A DNA stretch of 12,900 bases from an uncultured Eubacteriales bacterium (GCA_900549725.1 URPL01000039.1:1-12900), one strand, 5' to 3'. Shown: positions 1 through 6,564, counted from the first letter of the stretch. Numbers and translations: made by a program. The notes: a model not told the origin generated them from the letters alone.

Positions 1-29
1 CAGTACTAATAGACCGAGGGCTTGAACTA
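1..29 (+). rRNA. 23S ribosomal RNA, 3' end only
   Basis: The first bases (GTACTAATAGACCGAGGGCTT at its core) match the conserved 3' terminal segment of Firmicutes 23S rRNA, which pairs with the 5' end of the molecule. Only the last ~29 nucleotides are inside the window, and the exact 3' end is approximate. No 5S gene follows before the terminator at 104-134, so this operon ends with 23S, or its 5S lies elsewhere. Confidence 0.85.
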
Positions 30-103
30 CGATTGGTTCGATAGAGTATCTCATTTCCTTTACTTGCTTCTTTGTTTTGTTTTCTATGGACATTTCGCCA
101 AAG

Positions 104-134
104 CACCCGAAGAAAACTCTTCGGGTGTTTTTTT
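104..134 (+). terminator. Rho-independent terminator of the rRNA operon
   Basis: A perfect 10-bp stem (CACCCGAAGA, 104-113, with TCTTCGGGTG, 118-127) closes an AAAC loop and is followed directly by seven T (128-134). It sits about 75 bp after the 23S end, as expected for rRNA operon termination, and isolates the recombinase gene downstream. Confidence 0.88.
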
Positions 135-286
135 ATACCTTTTTCGCCCTGCACAGCGGCATTTTGCTGCCAGTATTTCTGTTTTAGGCTTTTTTCTTCT
201 CTTTCTTGTTTTGCATTTTTGGAGTATTTTGTTTTTCTTTTGTCTGCTTTTCGGGTATGATAATAAAAAACGGCAGGAGAGAAATG

Positions 287-1126
287 ATGGAAGAAATAAC
301 ATTGGATTTTGAACGGCTGCAGGCGTTTCGGGATGCGTTGATTGCGCAGGAGCGCAGCGCGGCGACGGTCGAAAAATATGTGCGCAACGCGCGGGCTTTT
401 GTGCGGTTCGCGGGCGAGCAACAGATCAATCAGGGGGTGCTCATGTCTTATAAGGCGCTGCTTCTTGAAACACATACTGCGCGGAGCGTGAATTCCATGA
501 TTGCCGGAATCAATTGCTTTCTTTGTTTTTGCGGCAGTACGCTGCGGATGCGTCCTTTGCGCGTGCAGCGGCAGATGTTTTGTCCCGAGGAAAAGGAGCT
601 CAGCCGCGCGGAATATGTCAGGCTTTGCCGCACGGCACAGCGGCGGAATAATATGCGGCTGAATTTGATTTTGCAAACCATTTGCTCCACGGGCATTCGC
701 GTCAGCGAGCTTGGCTATATCACCGTAGAAGCGGCAAAATGCGGCAGAGCGCAGGTGCGCTGCAAGGGAAAAACGCGCGTGATCCTCATTGCGCAGGGGT
801 TGCGGCAAAAGCTGCTCCGGTATGCGGCGCAGCATGGAATTGCGCAGGGGGTGCTTTTTGTGACCCGCAGCGGAAAGCCGGTCAGCCGCACCAATATCTG
901 GCGCGAAATGAAGCAGCTGTGCAGCGAGGCAAAGGTCAGCCCTGCAAAGGTTTTTCCGCATAATCTGCGTCATTTGTTTGCTCGGGTGTTTTATGCATTG
1001 GAAAAGGATATTGCAAAGCTTGCCGATGTGCTCGGGCACAGCAGCATCGATACCACGCGGATTTATATTATTTCTTCCGGCACCGAGCATCTCCGCCGCA
1101 TTGAAAACATGCACCTGATTCTATAA
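287..1126 (+). CDS. Tyrosine site-specific recombinase (XerC/D-like), probable DNA invertase
   Basis: A 279-residue tyrosine recombinase, which cuts and rejoins DNA through a covalent 3'-phosphotyrosine. The N-terminal ~95 residues resemble the SAM-like core-binding domain. The catalytic domain has the complete set: Arg138 (STGIRVSEL), Lys160 or Lys162 (CKGKTR), His225 and Arg228 (HNLRH), His251 (LGHSS) and the nucleophile Tyr260 (TTRIY). Length is normal for a compact Xer or invertase protein, with no extra AP2-like N-terminal domain of the kind seen in many phage integrases. The frame is open further upstream to 206, but AGGAGAG at 275-281 favours the ATG at 287 (the ATG at 284 is also possible). 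I see no clear promoter; TATGATAAT at 256-264 is a possible -10 without a good -35. Twenty-six bases downstream begins a segment bounded by inverted recombination-type sites, so its likely job is inverting that promoter. The function is inferred; the family is sure. Confidence 0.93.
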   Translation: MEEITLDFERLQAFRDALIAQERSAATVEKYVRNARAFVRFAGEQQINQGVLMSYKALLLETHTARSVNSMIAGINCFLCFCGSTLRMRPLRVQRQMFCPEEKELSRAEYVRLCRTAQRRNNMRLNLILQTICSTGIRVSELGYITVEAAKCGRAQVRCKGKTRVILIAQGLRQKLLRYAAQHGIAQGVLFVTRSGKPVSRTNIWREMKQLCSEAKVSPAKVFPHNLRHLFARVFYALEKDIAKLADVLGHSSIDTTRIYIISSGTEHLRRIENMHLIL

Positions 1127-1147
1127 AAAGAAAAGCCGCCTCGCGGC
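1126..1147 (-). terminator. Minus-strand terminator just outside the invertible segment
   Basis: GCCGC (1135-1139) and GCGGC (1143-1147) form a short GC stem with a 3-nt loop. Read on the minus strand it is followed by a T-rich run (complement of 1126-1134, TTTTCTTTT). Only minus-strand transcripts meet the T run, so it would stop RNA from the inward promoter at 1221-1249 before it runs antisense into the recombinase gene. The stem is short, hence modest confidence. Confidence 0.5.
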
Positions 1148-1152
1148 GACTG

Positions 1153-1172
1153 CAACAGAATCTGCATTCTGT
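1153..1172. repeat. Left inverted repeat / recombination site (IRL)
   Basis: A 20-bp sequence that recurs exactly, in reverse complement, at 1416-1435. It is itself a dyad: arms ACAGAAT (1155-1161) and ATTCTGT (1166-1172) around an asymmetric 4-bp core CTGC. Compared with the perfect right-hand site, each extended 12-bp arm here has two mismatches. Paired binding arms around a short directional core are the usual architecture of tyrosine-recombinase crossover sites. Confidence 0.8.
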
Positions 1173-1220
1173 ACTAATTAAAATAAACGATGACCCTCTG
1201 TAAGCCAATTTACATAAAGT

Positions 1221-1249
1221 ATTATACCAGAAAAGGAAGAGGATGTCAA
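1221..1249 (-). promoter_or_regulatory. Consensus sigma-A promoter inside the invertible segment
   Basis: On the minus strand TTGACA (complement of 1244-1249) and TATAAT (complement of 1221-1226) are separated by exactly 17 bp, a perfect consensus. As oriented it drives RNA leftwards through the left repeat into the terminator at 1126-1147. No minus-strand gene lies in front of it, which is hard to explain unless the segment inverts. Confidence 0.85.
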
Positions 1250-1291
1250 GCTTTTTTTCAAAAAACGGCGAAAAACTCGAAAACAGGCACA

Positions 1292-1360
1292 GAAGCAAAG
1301 CCTTGCGTCTTCTACCATTCTTTCGATAGTGTGCGAAAGGCTTGCTTTGATGTCTTTTTT
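1292..1360 (+). terminator. Possible rightward terminator inside the invertible segment
   Basis: An imperfect hairpin pairs about 1293-1305 with 1335-1348 (AGCCTT with AAGGCT at its core, one bulge, loop of about 30 nt), followed six bases later by six T (1355-1360). In the present orientation it would block read-through from the recombinase gene into the lipoprotein gene; after inversion it would lie behind the promoter. It is weak as a terminator because of the large loop and the gap before the T run. Confidence 0.35.
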
Positions 1361-1410
1361 ATAAATCTGTGTGGTAACTCTAAGGTTTCCCTTGTTTCGC
1401 TTTTGTTTGT

Positions 1411-1438
1411 TTACAACAGAATGCAGATTCTGTTGTAA
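1411..1438. repeat. Right inverted repeat / recombination site (IRR)
   Basis: Perfect 12-bp arms (TTACAACAGAAT, 1411-1422, and ATTCTGTTGTAA, 1427-1438) flank an asymmetric 4-bp core GCAG (1423-1426). Bases 1416-1435 are the exact reverse complement of 1153-1172. The site ends 32 bp before the lipoprotein ATG. There is no T run after it, so it is not a terminator for either strand. Perfect paired arms suggest two recombinase monomers bind here. Confidence 0.82.
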
Positions 1439-1470
1439 GTCGAAACTTCTAATTTTACGGAGGAATCAGT

Positions 1471-2007
1471 ATGAAAAAGAAAATTAAGTCATTGACGGCA
1501 TTGTTTCTATGTGTAAGCGCACTTTGCTTATTCTGTGCCTGCGCCGCTCCGAGCGGTGAAGACCATGGCAGTAATGAAAGCGATGCACTCGCAACGAAGG
1601 AGAGCGACAACCCAACTCCTGTGACTGAGCAGCCCCCTGCGGCGGCTGATGGCGAGGGTAGCCTCGGGGATTATTATATTAAAATCGTTTCTGCCGCAAA
1701 AGCGAAGGATTACAGTGGAGCCGATGTTTTGATAGTTACCTATGAATGGACAAATAATGCTGATGATGCGGCGATGTTTTCCACGGCTTTTACCGCGAAA
1801 GCATACCAAAACGGCGTTGAATGCACTACTGCGTATATGGTTGACGGGGTTGATACTGAAAAAGGCTTGACCAAAATAAAACCCGGAACAACTCTGGAAG
1901 TGCAGGAGGCTTATAAATTGAATGATAATTCCGATGTTTCGGTAGAGGTTACGAAATGGATAAGCTTTGATGATGCCATGGTTACGAAGATTTTTACACT
2001 TGGCTGA
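1471..2007 (+). CDS. DUF5067-like lipoprotein, likely phase-variable
   Basis: A 178-residue secreted lipoprotein. Residues 1-23 form a signal peptide (basic MKKKIK, then a hydrophobic core) ending in a lipobox-like FCAC, with Cys24 as the lipidated residue. A low-complexity linker rich in Ser, Asp, Glu, Pro and Thr (25-62) leads to one beta-rich domain (about 65-175) that I recognise as DUF5067-like, related in style to the immunoglobulin-like DUF4352 group. Its role is unknown; it should sit on the outer face of the membrane. GGAGG at 1459-1463 places the ATG well. No forward promoter is visible between the recombinase and the ATG; the only strong promoter is in the inverted orientation, so expression should depend on the switch. 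Codon use is more A/T-rich than in the neighbouring protease gene, consistent with separate ancestry. Confidence 0.88.
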   Translation: MKKKIKSLTALFLCVSALCLFCACAAPSGEDHGSNESDALATKESDNPTPVTEQPPAAADGEGSLGDYYIKIVSAAKAKDYSGADVLIVTYEWTNNADDAAMFSTAFTAKAYQNGVECTTAYMVDGVDTEKGLTKIKPGTTLEVQEAYKLNDNSDVSVEVTKWISFDDAMVTKIFTLG

Positions 2008-2044
2008 TTCACAGCGCAAGCAAGATAACTGCTGTACCGCTTCA

Positions 2045-2137
2045 AATCTGCGCCCGAAGAATGATGCAACGCGCGCACAGGTCGCGGCGATGCTGATGCG
2101 CCTCTGCGCTCTTCACGGTTCCCAGGGAATTTTTTAA
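2045..2137 (+). pseudogene. Remnant of an S-layer homology (SLH) domain, C-terminal end
   Basis: In the frame ending at TAA 2135-2137, the translation contains RPKNDATRAQVAAMLMRL, which fits the conserved end of an SLH domain (pattern with ATRAQ.AAML.RF). SLH domains bind secondary cell-wall polymer and anchor surface proteins. There is no start codon or ribosome binding site, and the frame upstream (before ~2045) does not look like SLH. It begins within 40 bp of the lipoprotein stop and is followed by its own strong terminator. I read it as the tail of a deleted or replaced surface-protein gene that once occupied this expression site. Confidence 0.6.
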
Positions 2138-2144
2138 GAGACAG

Positions 2145-2187
2145 GCAGCGCTTCCCGCGCTAAGCGGGAAGCGCTGCTTATTTATTT
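2145..2187 (+). terminator. Strong Rho-independent terminator after lipoprotein/SLH remnant
   Basis: A perfect 14-bp stem (2145-2158 with 2164-2177) with loop GCTAA is followed by TTATTTATTT. It ends the transcript of the lipoprotein gene and presumably ended the older SLH-protein gene. Confidence 0.9.
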
Positions 2188-2222
2188 GCCGTTTTCACAA
2201 AAGTCTGCCGATTTCACAAAAG
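2188..2222 (+). repeat. Two 16-bp direct repeats, 19-bp period, upstream of the HtrA-type gene
   Basis: GCCGTTTTCACAAAAG (2188-2203) and GCCGATTTCACAAAAG (2207-2222) differ at one base and start 19 bp apart, roughly 60-95 bp upstream of the presumed -10 at 2284. They could be a tandem regulator site for the protease gene or a simple duplication. No known operator is recognised. Confidence 0.45.
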
Positions 2223-2258
2223 CTTCAGGTTTTTTCCCTGCATTTTTCACCGCACGCT

Positions 2259-2289
2259 TTGGTTTTGATTAAGGTTTTGGGAATATAAT
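2259..2289 (+). promoter_or_regulatory. Probable promoter of the HtrA-type protease gene
   Basis: A perfect TATAAT lies at 2284-2289. The best -35 is TTGGTT (2259-2264) at a long 19-bp spacing, so activation or another sigma factor is possible. Transcription would begin near 2296, giving a leader of about 64 nt that can fold around 2309-2339 (AGCC with GGCT outer pairs). The -10 overlaps the ATG triplets at 2288 and 2291, which rules these out as starts if this promoter is used. Confidence 0.5.
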
Positions 2290-2359
2290 GATGTCAGAAC
2301 AAAAGAAGAGCCCGCGCGGCGTAAGGTGCGGCGCAGGCTGCGAAACGGGGGAACATGAC

Positions 2360-3667
2360 ATGAAAGACGAAAACAGAACGGATCTGATTCTTTATCCGCA
2401 AAATACCGAGGAACCGAAAAAACAGGGGGGAAAATCACCGCGGCGCAGAGCGGTCACACGCATTTGCTCATTGGTGCTCAGCGCGGCGCTGTTCGGCGGC
2501 AGCGCGTCTCTGGCGTTTTACGGGGTGAACCGCATTTTGCCGCAGACGGGCAGCACAGCAGGGAGCGCGGAGACGACAAACCAATCGGCGGTGTCTCCGG
2601 TGCAGACGGTTTCCTATTCTTCGGCAAATTCTGCGCAAAGCGGCACGCTGGATGTCAGCGCGATTGCCGAGGGGGCGATGCCGTTTATGGTGTCCATAAC
2701 GGGAATCACGGTGGAGCAGGTGCAAAGCTACTACGGCATGTTCGGCCGCAGCGGCGGAGCAACGCAGCAGGCGGAAAGCGCGGGCAGCGGCTTTTTGGTC
2801 GGGCAGAGCGACACGGAGCTCCTCGTTGTAACCAATAACCATGTGATTGAGGGCACGGATACGCTCACCGTCGGTTTTGCGGACGGCACGGCTGCCTCGG
2901 CGCTTGTCAAGGGCACGGATGCAGACAATGACATTGCGGTGCTTTCCGTCAATTTGTCGGAGCTTTCTGCTGAGACGAAGGCGGCAATCAAAATCGCGGT
3001 GCTCGGAGATTCGGAGGCGGCAAAGGTTGGACAGCAGGTGGTTGCAATCGGAAATGCGCTTGGCTACGGACAATCGGTAACGACGGGCATCATCAGCGCG
3101 ACCGACCGACAGATTTCCACGAGCGACAGCGTTATGATTCAGACGGATGCCGCCATTAACCCCGGCAACAGCGGCGGCGCGCTGCTGAATATGAGCGGCG
3201 AGGTGATCGGCATCAATTCGGCAAAATATGCTTCCACCGATGTCGAGGGCGTCGGCTATGCGATTTCAATCTCGGCGGCGCTGCCCATCATTGAAGAGCT
3301 GATGAACCGCACCACGCGCGAAAAGGTGGATGAGGCGGATGCATCGTATCTGGGCATCGGCGGACAGGATGTGACAGAGCAGATTGCAAGTGCCTACGGG
3401 ATTCCGCAGGGCATTTATCTCACCGCAGTGAAGGACGGCAGCCCTGCCGCCGCGGCGGGCCTTGAAAAGGGCGATGTGCTCACGAAGTTTGACGGCACAA
3501 GCGTGGAAACGATGAGCGCACTGCAAAAACTGCTGCAATATTATGCGGCGGGAGAGAGCGTTACCCTGACGCTGCAGCGCAAAGCGGGCAATGCCTATGA
3601 GGAGAAAACCGTGACGCTGACGCTCGGCTCGGCGCAGAGCGCGGCAGCCTCTTCTTCCCGCTACTGA
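2360..3667 (+). CDS. Membrane-anchored HtrA/DegP-type serine protease with PDZ domain
   Basis: A 435-residue trypsin-like protease of the HtrA family, which degrades or refolds damaged proteins at the cell surface. It has a short cytoplasmic tail rich in Lys/Arg, one transmembrane segment (about 36-58), a Ser/Thr-rich linker, and the protease domain with His161 (NNHVIEG), Asp191 (DNDIAVL) and Ser271 (GNSGGAL). One PDZ domain (about 325-425) binds substrate C-termini. All catalytic residues are present. I chose the ATG at 2360 because GGGGGAA (2347-2353) precedes it at good spacing. The open frame runs up to 2288, but that upstream ATG overlaps a TATAAT and its 24 codons look unlike the family. 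It is monocistronic and ends at a terminator. Confidence 0.95.
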   Translation: MKDENRTDLILYPQNTEEPKKQGGKSPRRRAVTRICSLVLSAALFGGSASLAFYGVNRILPQTGSTAGSAETTNQSAVSPVQTVSYSSANSAQSGTLDVSAIAEGAMPFMVSITGITVEQVQSYYGMFGRSGGATQQAESAGSGFLVGQSDTELLVVTNNHVIEGTDTLTVGFADGTAASALVKGTDADNDIAVLSVNLSELSAETKAAIKIAVLGDSEAAKVGQQVVAIGNALGYGQSVTTGIISATDRQISTSDSVMIQTDAAINPGNSGGALLNMSGEVIGINSAKYASTDVEGVGYAISISAALPIIEELMNRTTREKVDEADASYLGIGGQDVTEQIASAYGIPQGIYLTAVKDGSPAAAAGLEKGDVLTKFDGTSVETMSALQKLLQYYAAGESVTLTLQRKAGNAYEEKTVTLTLGSAQSAAASSSRY

Positions 3668-3731
3668 GGTAAACTGATCGAAAAAACGGCGCAAGCCGCA
3701 AGCATAAAATACCGCACGGCACAAAGATACA

Positions 3732-3767
3732 GCCCTGCCGGAAATTTTCCGACAGGGCGGTATTTTT
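3732..3767 (+). terminator. Terminator between convergent protease and importer genes
   Basis: A 12-bp stem with one mismatch (3732-3743 with 3747-3758) is followed by TATTTTT on the plus strand. It stops the protease transcript three bases before the importer ATPase stop codon. On the minus strand the following run is less T-rich, so it is probably a weaker terminator for the importer operon. Confidence 0.75.
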
Positions 3768-3769
3768 GC

Positions 3770-4555
3770 TCAAATCAGAAGCATGCGGTCATTATCAAGA
3801 GCTTTTCCGCTGTGCTCTTTAAATTTTTCAAGCAGCTGCGGCACGGTCAGCGCGGCGCGCTCCGCTCCGCTGACATCAAAAATGATGCTGCCGTGATCCA
3901 TCATCACGGTGCGGTTGCCGAGCTGCAGGGCGGATTCCATATTATGCGTGATCATCAGGCAGGTCAGGCGGTTTTCGGCGATGATCTGTTTTGTGATGGC
4001 AAGCACCTTTTCCGCTGTGCCGGGGTCAAGCGCTGCGGTATGCTCATCCAAAAGCAAAAGCTTGGGCGGATGATAGGTCGCCATCATCAGAGTAAGTGCT
4101 TGCCGCTGCCCCCCCGAGAGAAGCCCCACGGGCTGCTGCATCCGGTCTTCCAGACCCATGCCGAGCGCAGCGACGCGCTCACGGAAGGCGCGCTTTTCCG
4201 CGCGGGAGGGAATGCCGAGCCAATGCTTGCCGCCCGCCGCCAGGGCAAGGTTTTCTTCAATGGTCATGCCGGGGGCGCTGCCGAGCATCGGGTCCTGAAA
4301 AAGCCTGCCGATGCTGCGGGCGCGGCGGTACTCTGGCATCCAGGTAAGATCTGTGCCGTCCAAGAGGATCTGCCCGCGGTCAAGCCGAAAGTTACCCGCG
4401 ATTGCATTGAACAGGGTTGATTTTCCGGCGCCGTTTGCGCCGATGACGGTGATAAAATCACCGGGGGCTGCATGAAACGAAAGATCGCACAGCGCCGTTT
4501 TGGCATCCGGCGTTCCCGCAAAAAAGGTTTTGGTGCAATGGCGCAGGGTCAGCAT
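3770..4555 (-). CDS. trpZ: ABC importer ATP-binding protein (probable tryptophan importer)
   Basis: A 261-residue ATPase that powers import through the adjacent permease. It shows Walker A (GANGAGKST, 39-47), Q-loop Gln87, the signature LSGGQ (146-150), Walker B (LLLLDE, catalytic Glu171), D-loop (AALD) and H-loop His204, so it should be active. The last gene of the three-gene operon, it overlaps the permease stop by 7 nt and has its own AGGAGG (4565-4570). The C-terminal ~35 residues follow the last core strand and form a short family-typical extension. The substrate call rests on the UGG T-box upstream and the operon order, not on the ATPase itself. Confidence 0.9.
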   Translation of the reverse strand: MLTLRHCTKTFFAGTPDAKTALCDLSFHAAPGDFITVIGANGAGKSTLFNAIAGNFRLDRGQILLDGTDLTWMPEYRRARSIGRLFQDPMLGSAPGMTIEENLALAAGGKHWLGIPSRAEKRAFRERVAALGMGLEDRMQQPVGLLSGGQRQALTLMMATYHPPKLLLLDEHTAALDPGTAEKVLAITKQIIAENRLTCLMITHNMESALQLGNRTVMMDHGSIIFDVSGAERAALTVPQLLEKFKEHSGKALDNDRMLLI

Positions 4556-5484
4556 GCCGTATTTCCTCCTCTTCTTTGCTGCAGGCGCTGCTTCAGCAGC
4601 GGCAGGCGTTTTTTGAAATAGGGCCCCGAAATGGCGATCACAACGATTACGGAGGAGACGAGCTTGAGCATAAAGGCGGGCATATCAAAGCGCAGCGCAA
4701 CGGTATAGACAAGTCGGAACAAAAACGCGCCGAATACCATGCCGAAAATGCGGAGCGGGATGTGCCGCTTGCCGAAAAAGGCTTTGCCGATGAGCAGGGA
4801 TGCCAGGGCAATGGTGACCATGCCTGTGCCGATATCGATATTGACAGATTTCTGCGATTGTGCGAGAAGGCAGCCCGAGAGCGCCGTGAATGCGTTTGCG
4901 ACGCAGAGCCCGACAATGGTCGTAAAGGTGGTGTTGACGGAGGAGGAGCGAACCATGGCGGGGTTGTTGCCTGTAGCGCGGATGGCAAGGCCGAGCCGCG
5001 TGCGCAAAAACAGCCCGAGCACAACGCAAACCAGCAAAACGGCAAGCGCCGAAACAAGCAGCTTTGCGCTGCCGCGCAGCGGCGTTTCGGAAAGCAGAGC
5101 ACGCACCTTGGTGAACACCGTCTCCGTTTTATTCATGTTGAGCAGCGACGAGCCGCCCATGATCGCGATATTGACGGAATACAGCCCTGTATTGACGATG
5201 ATGCCGGCAAGCAGGCTGTCCACACCCATTTTGGTTTGCAAAAAAGCGGTGACAAAGCCGGAGAGCACGCCTGCGCCCATGGCGGCGGGCAGCGCAAGAT
5301 AGGGGTGCCCCGAAATGGCGACGACTGCGCCCACAACTGCGCCCAGGGTAAAACAGCCGTCGGTGGAAAGGTCGCAGACATTCAGCATGGAATAGCTCAA
5401 AAAAAGCGCAAGCACGGTCAGCGAGCTGATCAGCCCGAGCTCAAGGGCGGTTTGAATCAAAGACAGAACAGACGAAAGCTCCAT
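4549..5484 (-). CDS. trpY: ABC importer permease, BPD_transp_2 family (probable tryptophan importer)
   Basis: A 311-residue integral membrane protein with about eight or nine hydrophobic segments across residues 10-290. The loop GLAIRATGNNPAMVRSSSVNT (about 166-186) is the region that contacts the ATPase in permeases related to the branched-chain amino acid and simple-sugar type. The C-terminus is basic and cytoplasmic (KKRLPLLKQRLQQRRGG). AAGGAGG at 5489-5495 supports the ATG at 5484. It starts 18 nt after the binding-protein stop and overlaps the ATPase gene. One permease gene implies a homodimer in the membrane. Confidence 0.9.
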   Translation of the reverse strand: MELSSVLSLIQTALELGLISSLTVLALFLSYSMLNVCDLSTDGCFTLGAVVGAVVAISGHPYLALPAAMGAGVLSGFVTAFLQTKMGVDSLLAGIIVNTGLYSVNIAIMGGSSLLNMNKTETVFTKVRALLSETPLRGSAKLLVSALAVLLVCVVLGLFLRTRLGLAIRATGNNPAMVRSSSVNTTFTTIVGLCVANAFTALSGCLLAQSQKSVNIDIGTGMVTIALASLLIGKAFFGKRHIPLRIFGMVFGAFLFRLVYTVALRFDMPAFMLKLVSSVIVVIAISGPYFKKRLPLLKQRLQQRRGGNTAC

Positions 5485-5502
5485 GGTGCCTCCTTTTTCA
5501 AA

Positions 5503-6564
5503 TTATTTCAGATCGTCAAAGCTCTCTGCGGTGACGATGGTCTGAAGCTTTGTGCAATAGGGTGCATAGGCGCTCTCCAGCGTTTGCATATCATAGCCGA
5601 GCGCCTGTGCAATCTCGGTGTTGACGGTTGCGGTGCCGTTGTCGAAGGTAAGCACGGGGAGCGAAGCGGGGTCCTTCTCCTGCAAAAGCACCTGCGCAAT
5701 CATATCGGCGGTCTTTTCGCCGAGGTTGGCGTAATCAACGCCGTAGCCGAGGAAGGCGCCGTTGAGCGCGAAGGAATCCGCGCCGGTGAAATGCGGGATG
5801 CCTGCATCGCGCAGCATTTCGTAAATGCTCAGTTCCGCGGTCATGACGGTGTTATCGGTGGGAGTAAATACCGCCTCGACGCCGTCTGCAATCAGCGCCT
5901 GCGCAGCAAGGGAAATTTCGTCCACGGTTGTGCCCGTGCGCTCAATGATCTCAATGCCCCGGCTTTGCAGAAATTTCTTTGCGGCGGCAATGGGCGTTGC
6001 GGAGGAATCCTGCCCGACATTATACAAAAGCCCGACCTTTTTGATTTCGGGGTTTGTGGCAAGGATGAGCTGCATGACGGCATCGGTGTTCAGAAAATCG
6101 GAGGTGCCGGTGATGTTGGCGCCCGGTGCCTGCAGGGAATTGACAAGCCCGACGGAAACCGGGTCGGAAACAGCGGCAAACACCACGGGGGTGCCGCTTT
6201 CCTCCGTTGCCGACTGCATAGCCATGGCGACGGGCGTTGCAACGGCGACCATCAGATCTACCCGATCCGCCTCGAAATTCGAAATGATTTGGGAGAGCAG
6301 GTTGGCATCCGCATTGCAGTTGTCAAGAGAGATGTCAAATGTAACATTGTTTTCCGCGGCAAGCGTACCCAGACGTGTTTTGACGGATGCGACGATTTGA
6401 TTCAGAGAGGCATCGTCAACATAATTGCAGATGCCGATTTTGAAGGTTTTTTTGCCGTCTGTGGCGGGGGCGTTTTCTGCTTTCTTGCCGCAGCCGACAA
6501 GGCTGCATATAAAAAGCACGGCGGCGAGCATCAGGGCAAGTGCGGGTTTGGAAAAGCGTTTCAT
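5503..6564 (-). CDS. trpX: ABC importer substrate-binding lipoprotein, TrpX-like
   Basis: A 353-residue lipoprotein of the ABC_sub_bind type (PF04392-like, periplasmic-binding fold). The signal peptide ends at the lipobox LVGC, with Cys25 lipidated and followed by an Ala/Asp/Lys linker. Two lobes follow (IGICNYVDDASLNQI at the start of lobe one; VGLLYNVGQDSS at the start of lobe two). Members of this family coupled to a T-box are predicted tryptophan importers in Firmicutes. AAAGGA (6574-6579) lies 8 nt before the ATG. As first gene of the operon it is controlled by the UGG-specifier T-box at 6640-6928. The ligand is inferred from that leader. Confidence 0.9.
   Translation of the reverse strand: MKRFSKPALALMLAAVLFICSLVGCGKKAENAPATDGKKTFKIGICNYVDDASLNQIVASVKTRLGTLAAENNVTFDISLDNCNADANLLSQIISNFEADRVDLMVAVATPVAMAMQSATEESGTPVVFAAVSDPVSVGLVNSLQAPGANITGTSDFLNTDAVMQLILATNPEIKKVGLLYNVGQDSSATPIAAAKKFLQSRGIEIIERTGTTVDEISLAAQALIADGVEAVFTPTDNTVMTAELSIYEMLRDAGIPHFTGADSFALNGAFLGYGVDYANLGEKTADMIAQVLLQEKDPASLPVLTFDNGTATVNTEIAQALGYDMQTLESAYAPYCTKLQTIVTAESFDDLK

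Larger units (their letters stand above)
1153..1435. other. Putative invertible promoter segment (phase-variation switch), OFF orientation
   Basis: The segment between two inverted 20-bp sites is about 243 bp and carries no credible gene. It holds one perfect sigma-A promoter, directed left (1221-1249), and a rightward hairpin with a T run (1292-1360). Inverting it between the repeats would move the -10 to about 1362-1367 and start transcription near 1374, roughly 97 nt before the lipoprotein ATG at 1471. In the present orientation the promoter points at the 3' end of the recombinase gene, so the lipoprotein should be OFF. The geometry (recombinase, then inverted sites with a promoter between, then a surface-protein gene) matches known invertible promoters of gut bacteria. 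Inversion itself is inferred, not seen. Confidence 0.75.

Noticed and set aside
22..312. A 96-codon frame directly after the 23S end
   Set aside because: It crosses the rRNA terminator, is Phe/Leu-rich from T-rich DNA and has no ribosome binding site.
1190..1438. An 82-codon open frame inside the invertible segment
   Set aside because: No ribosome binding site, Cys/Lys/Phe-rich translation, overlaps the promoter and the right repeat; non-coding control DNA explains the region better.
1411..1438. Right inverted repeat as a simple transcription terminator
   Set aside because: The stem is AT-rich and no T run follows on either strand. Its exact inverted copy at 1153-1172 shows it is a paired site.
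2288..2359. Upstream start codons for the HtrA-type protease (ATG at 2288 or 2291)
   Set aside because: They overlap the TATAAT at 2284-2289, lack a ribosome binding site, and add residues atypical of the family; the ATG at 2360 has GGGGGAA before it.
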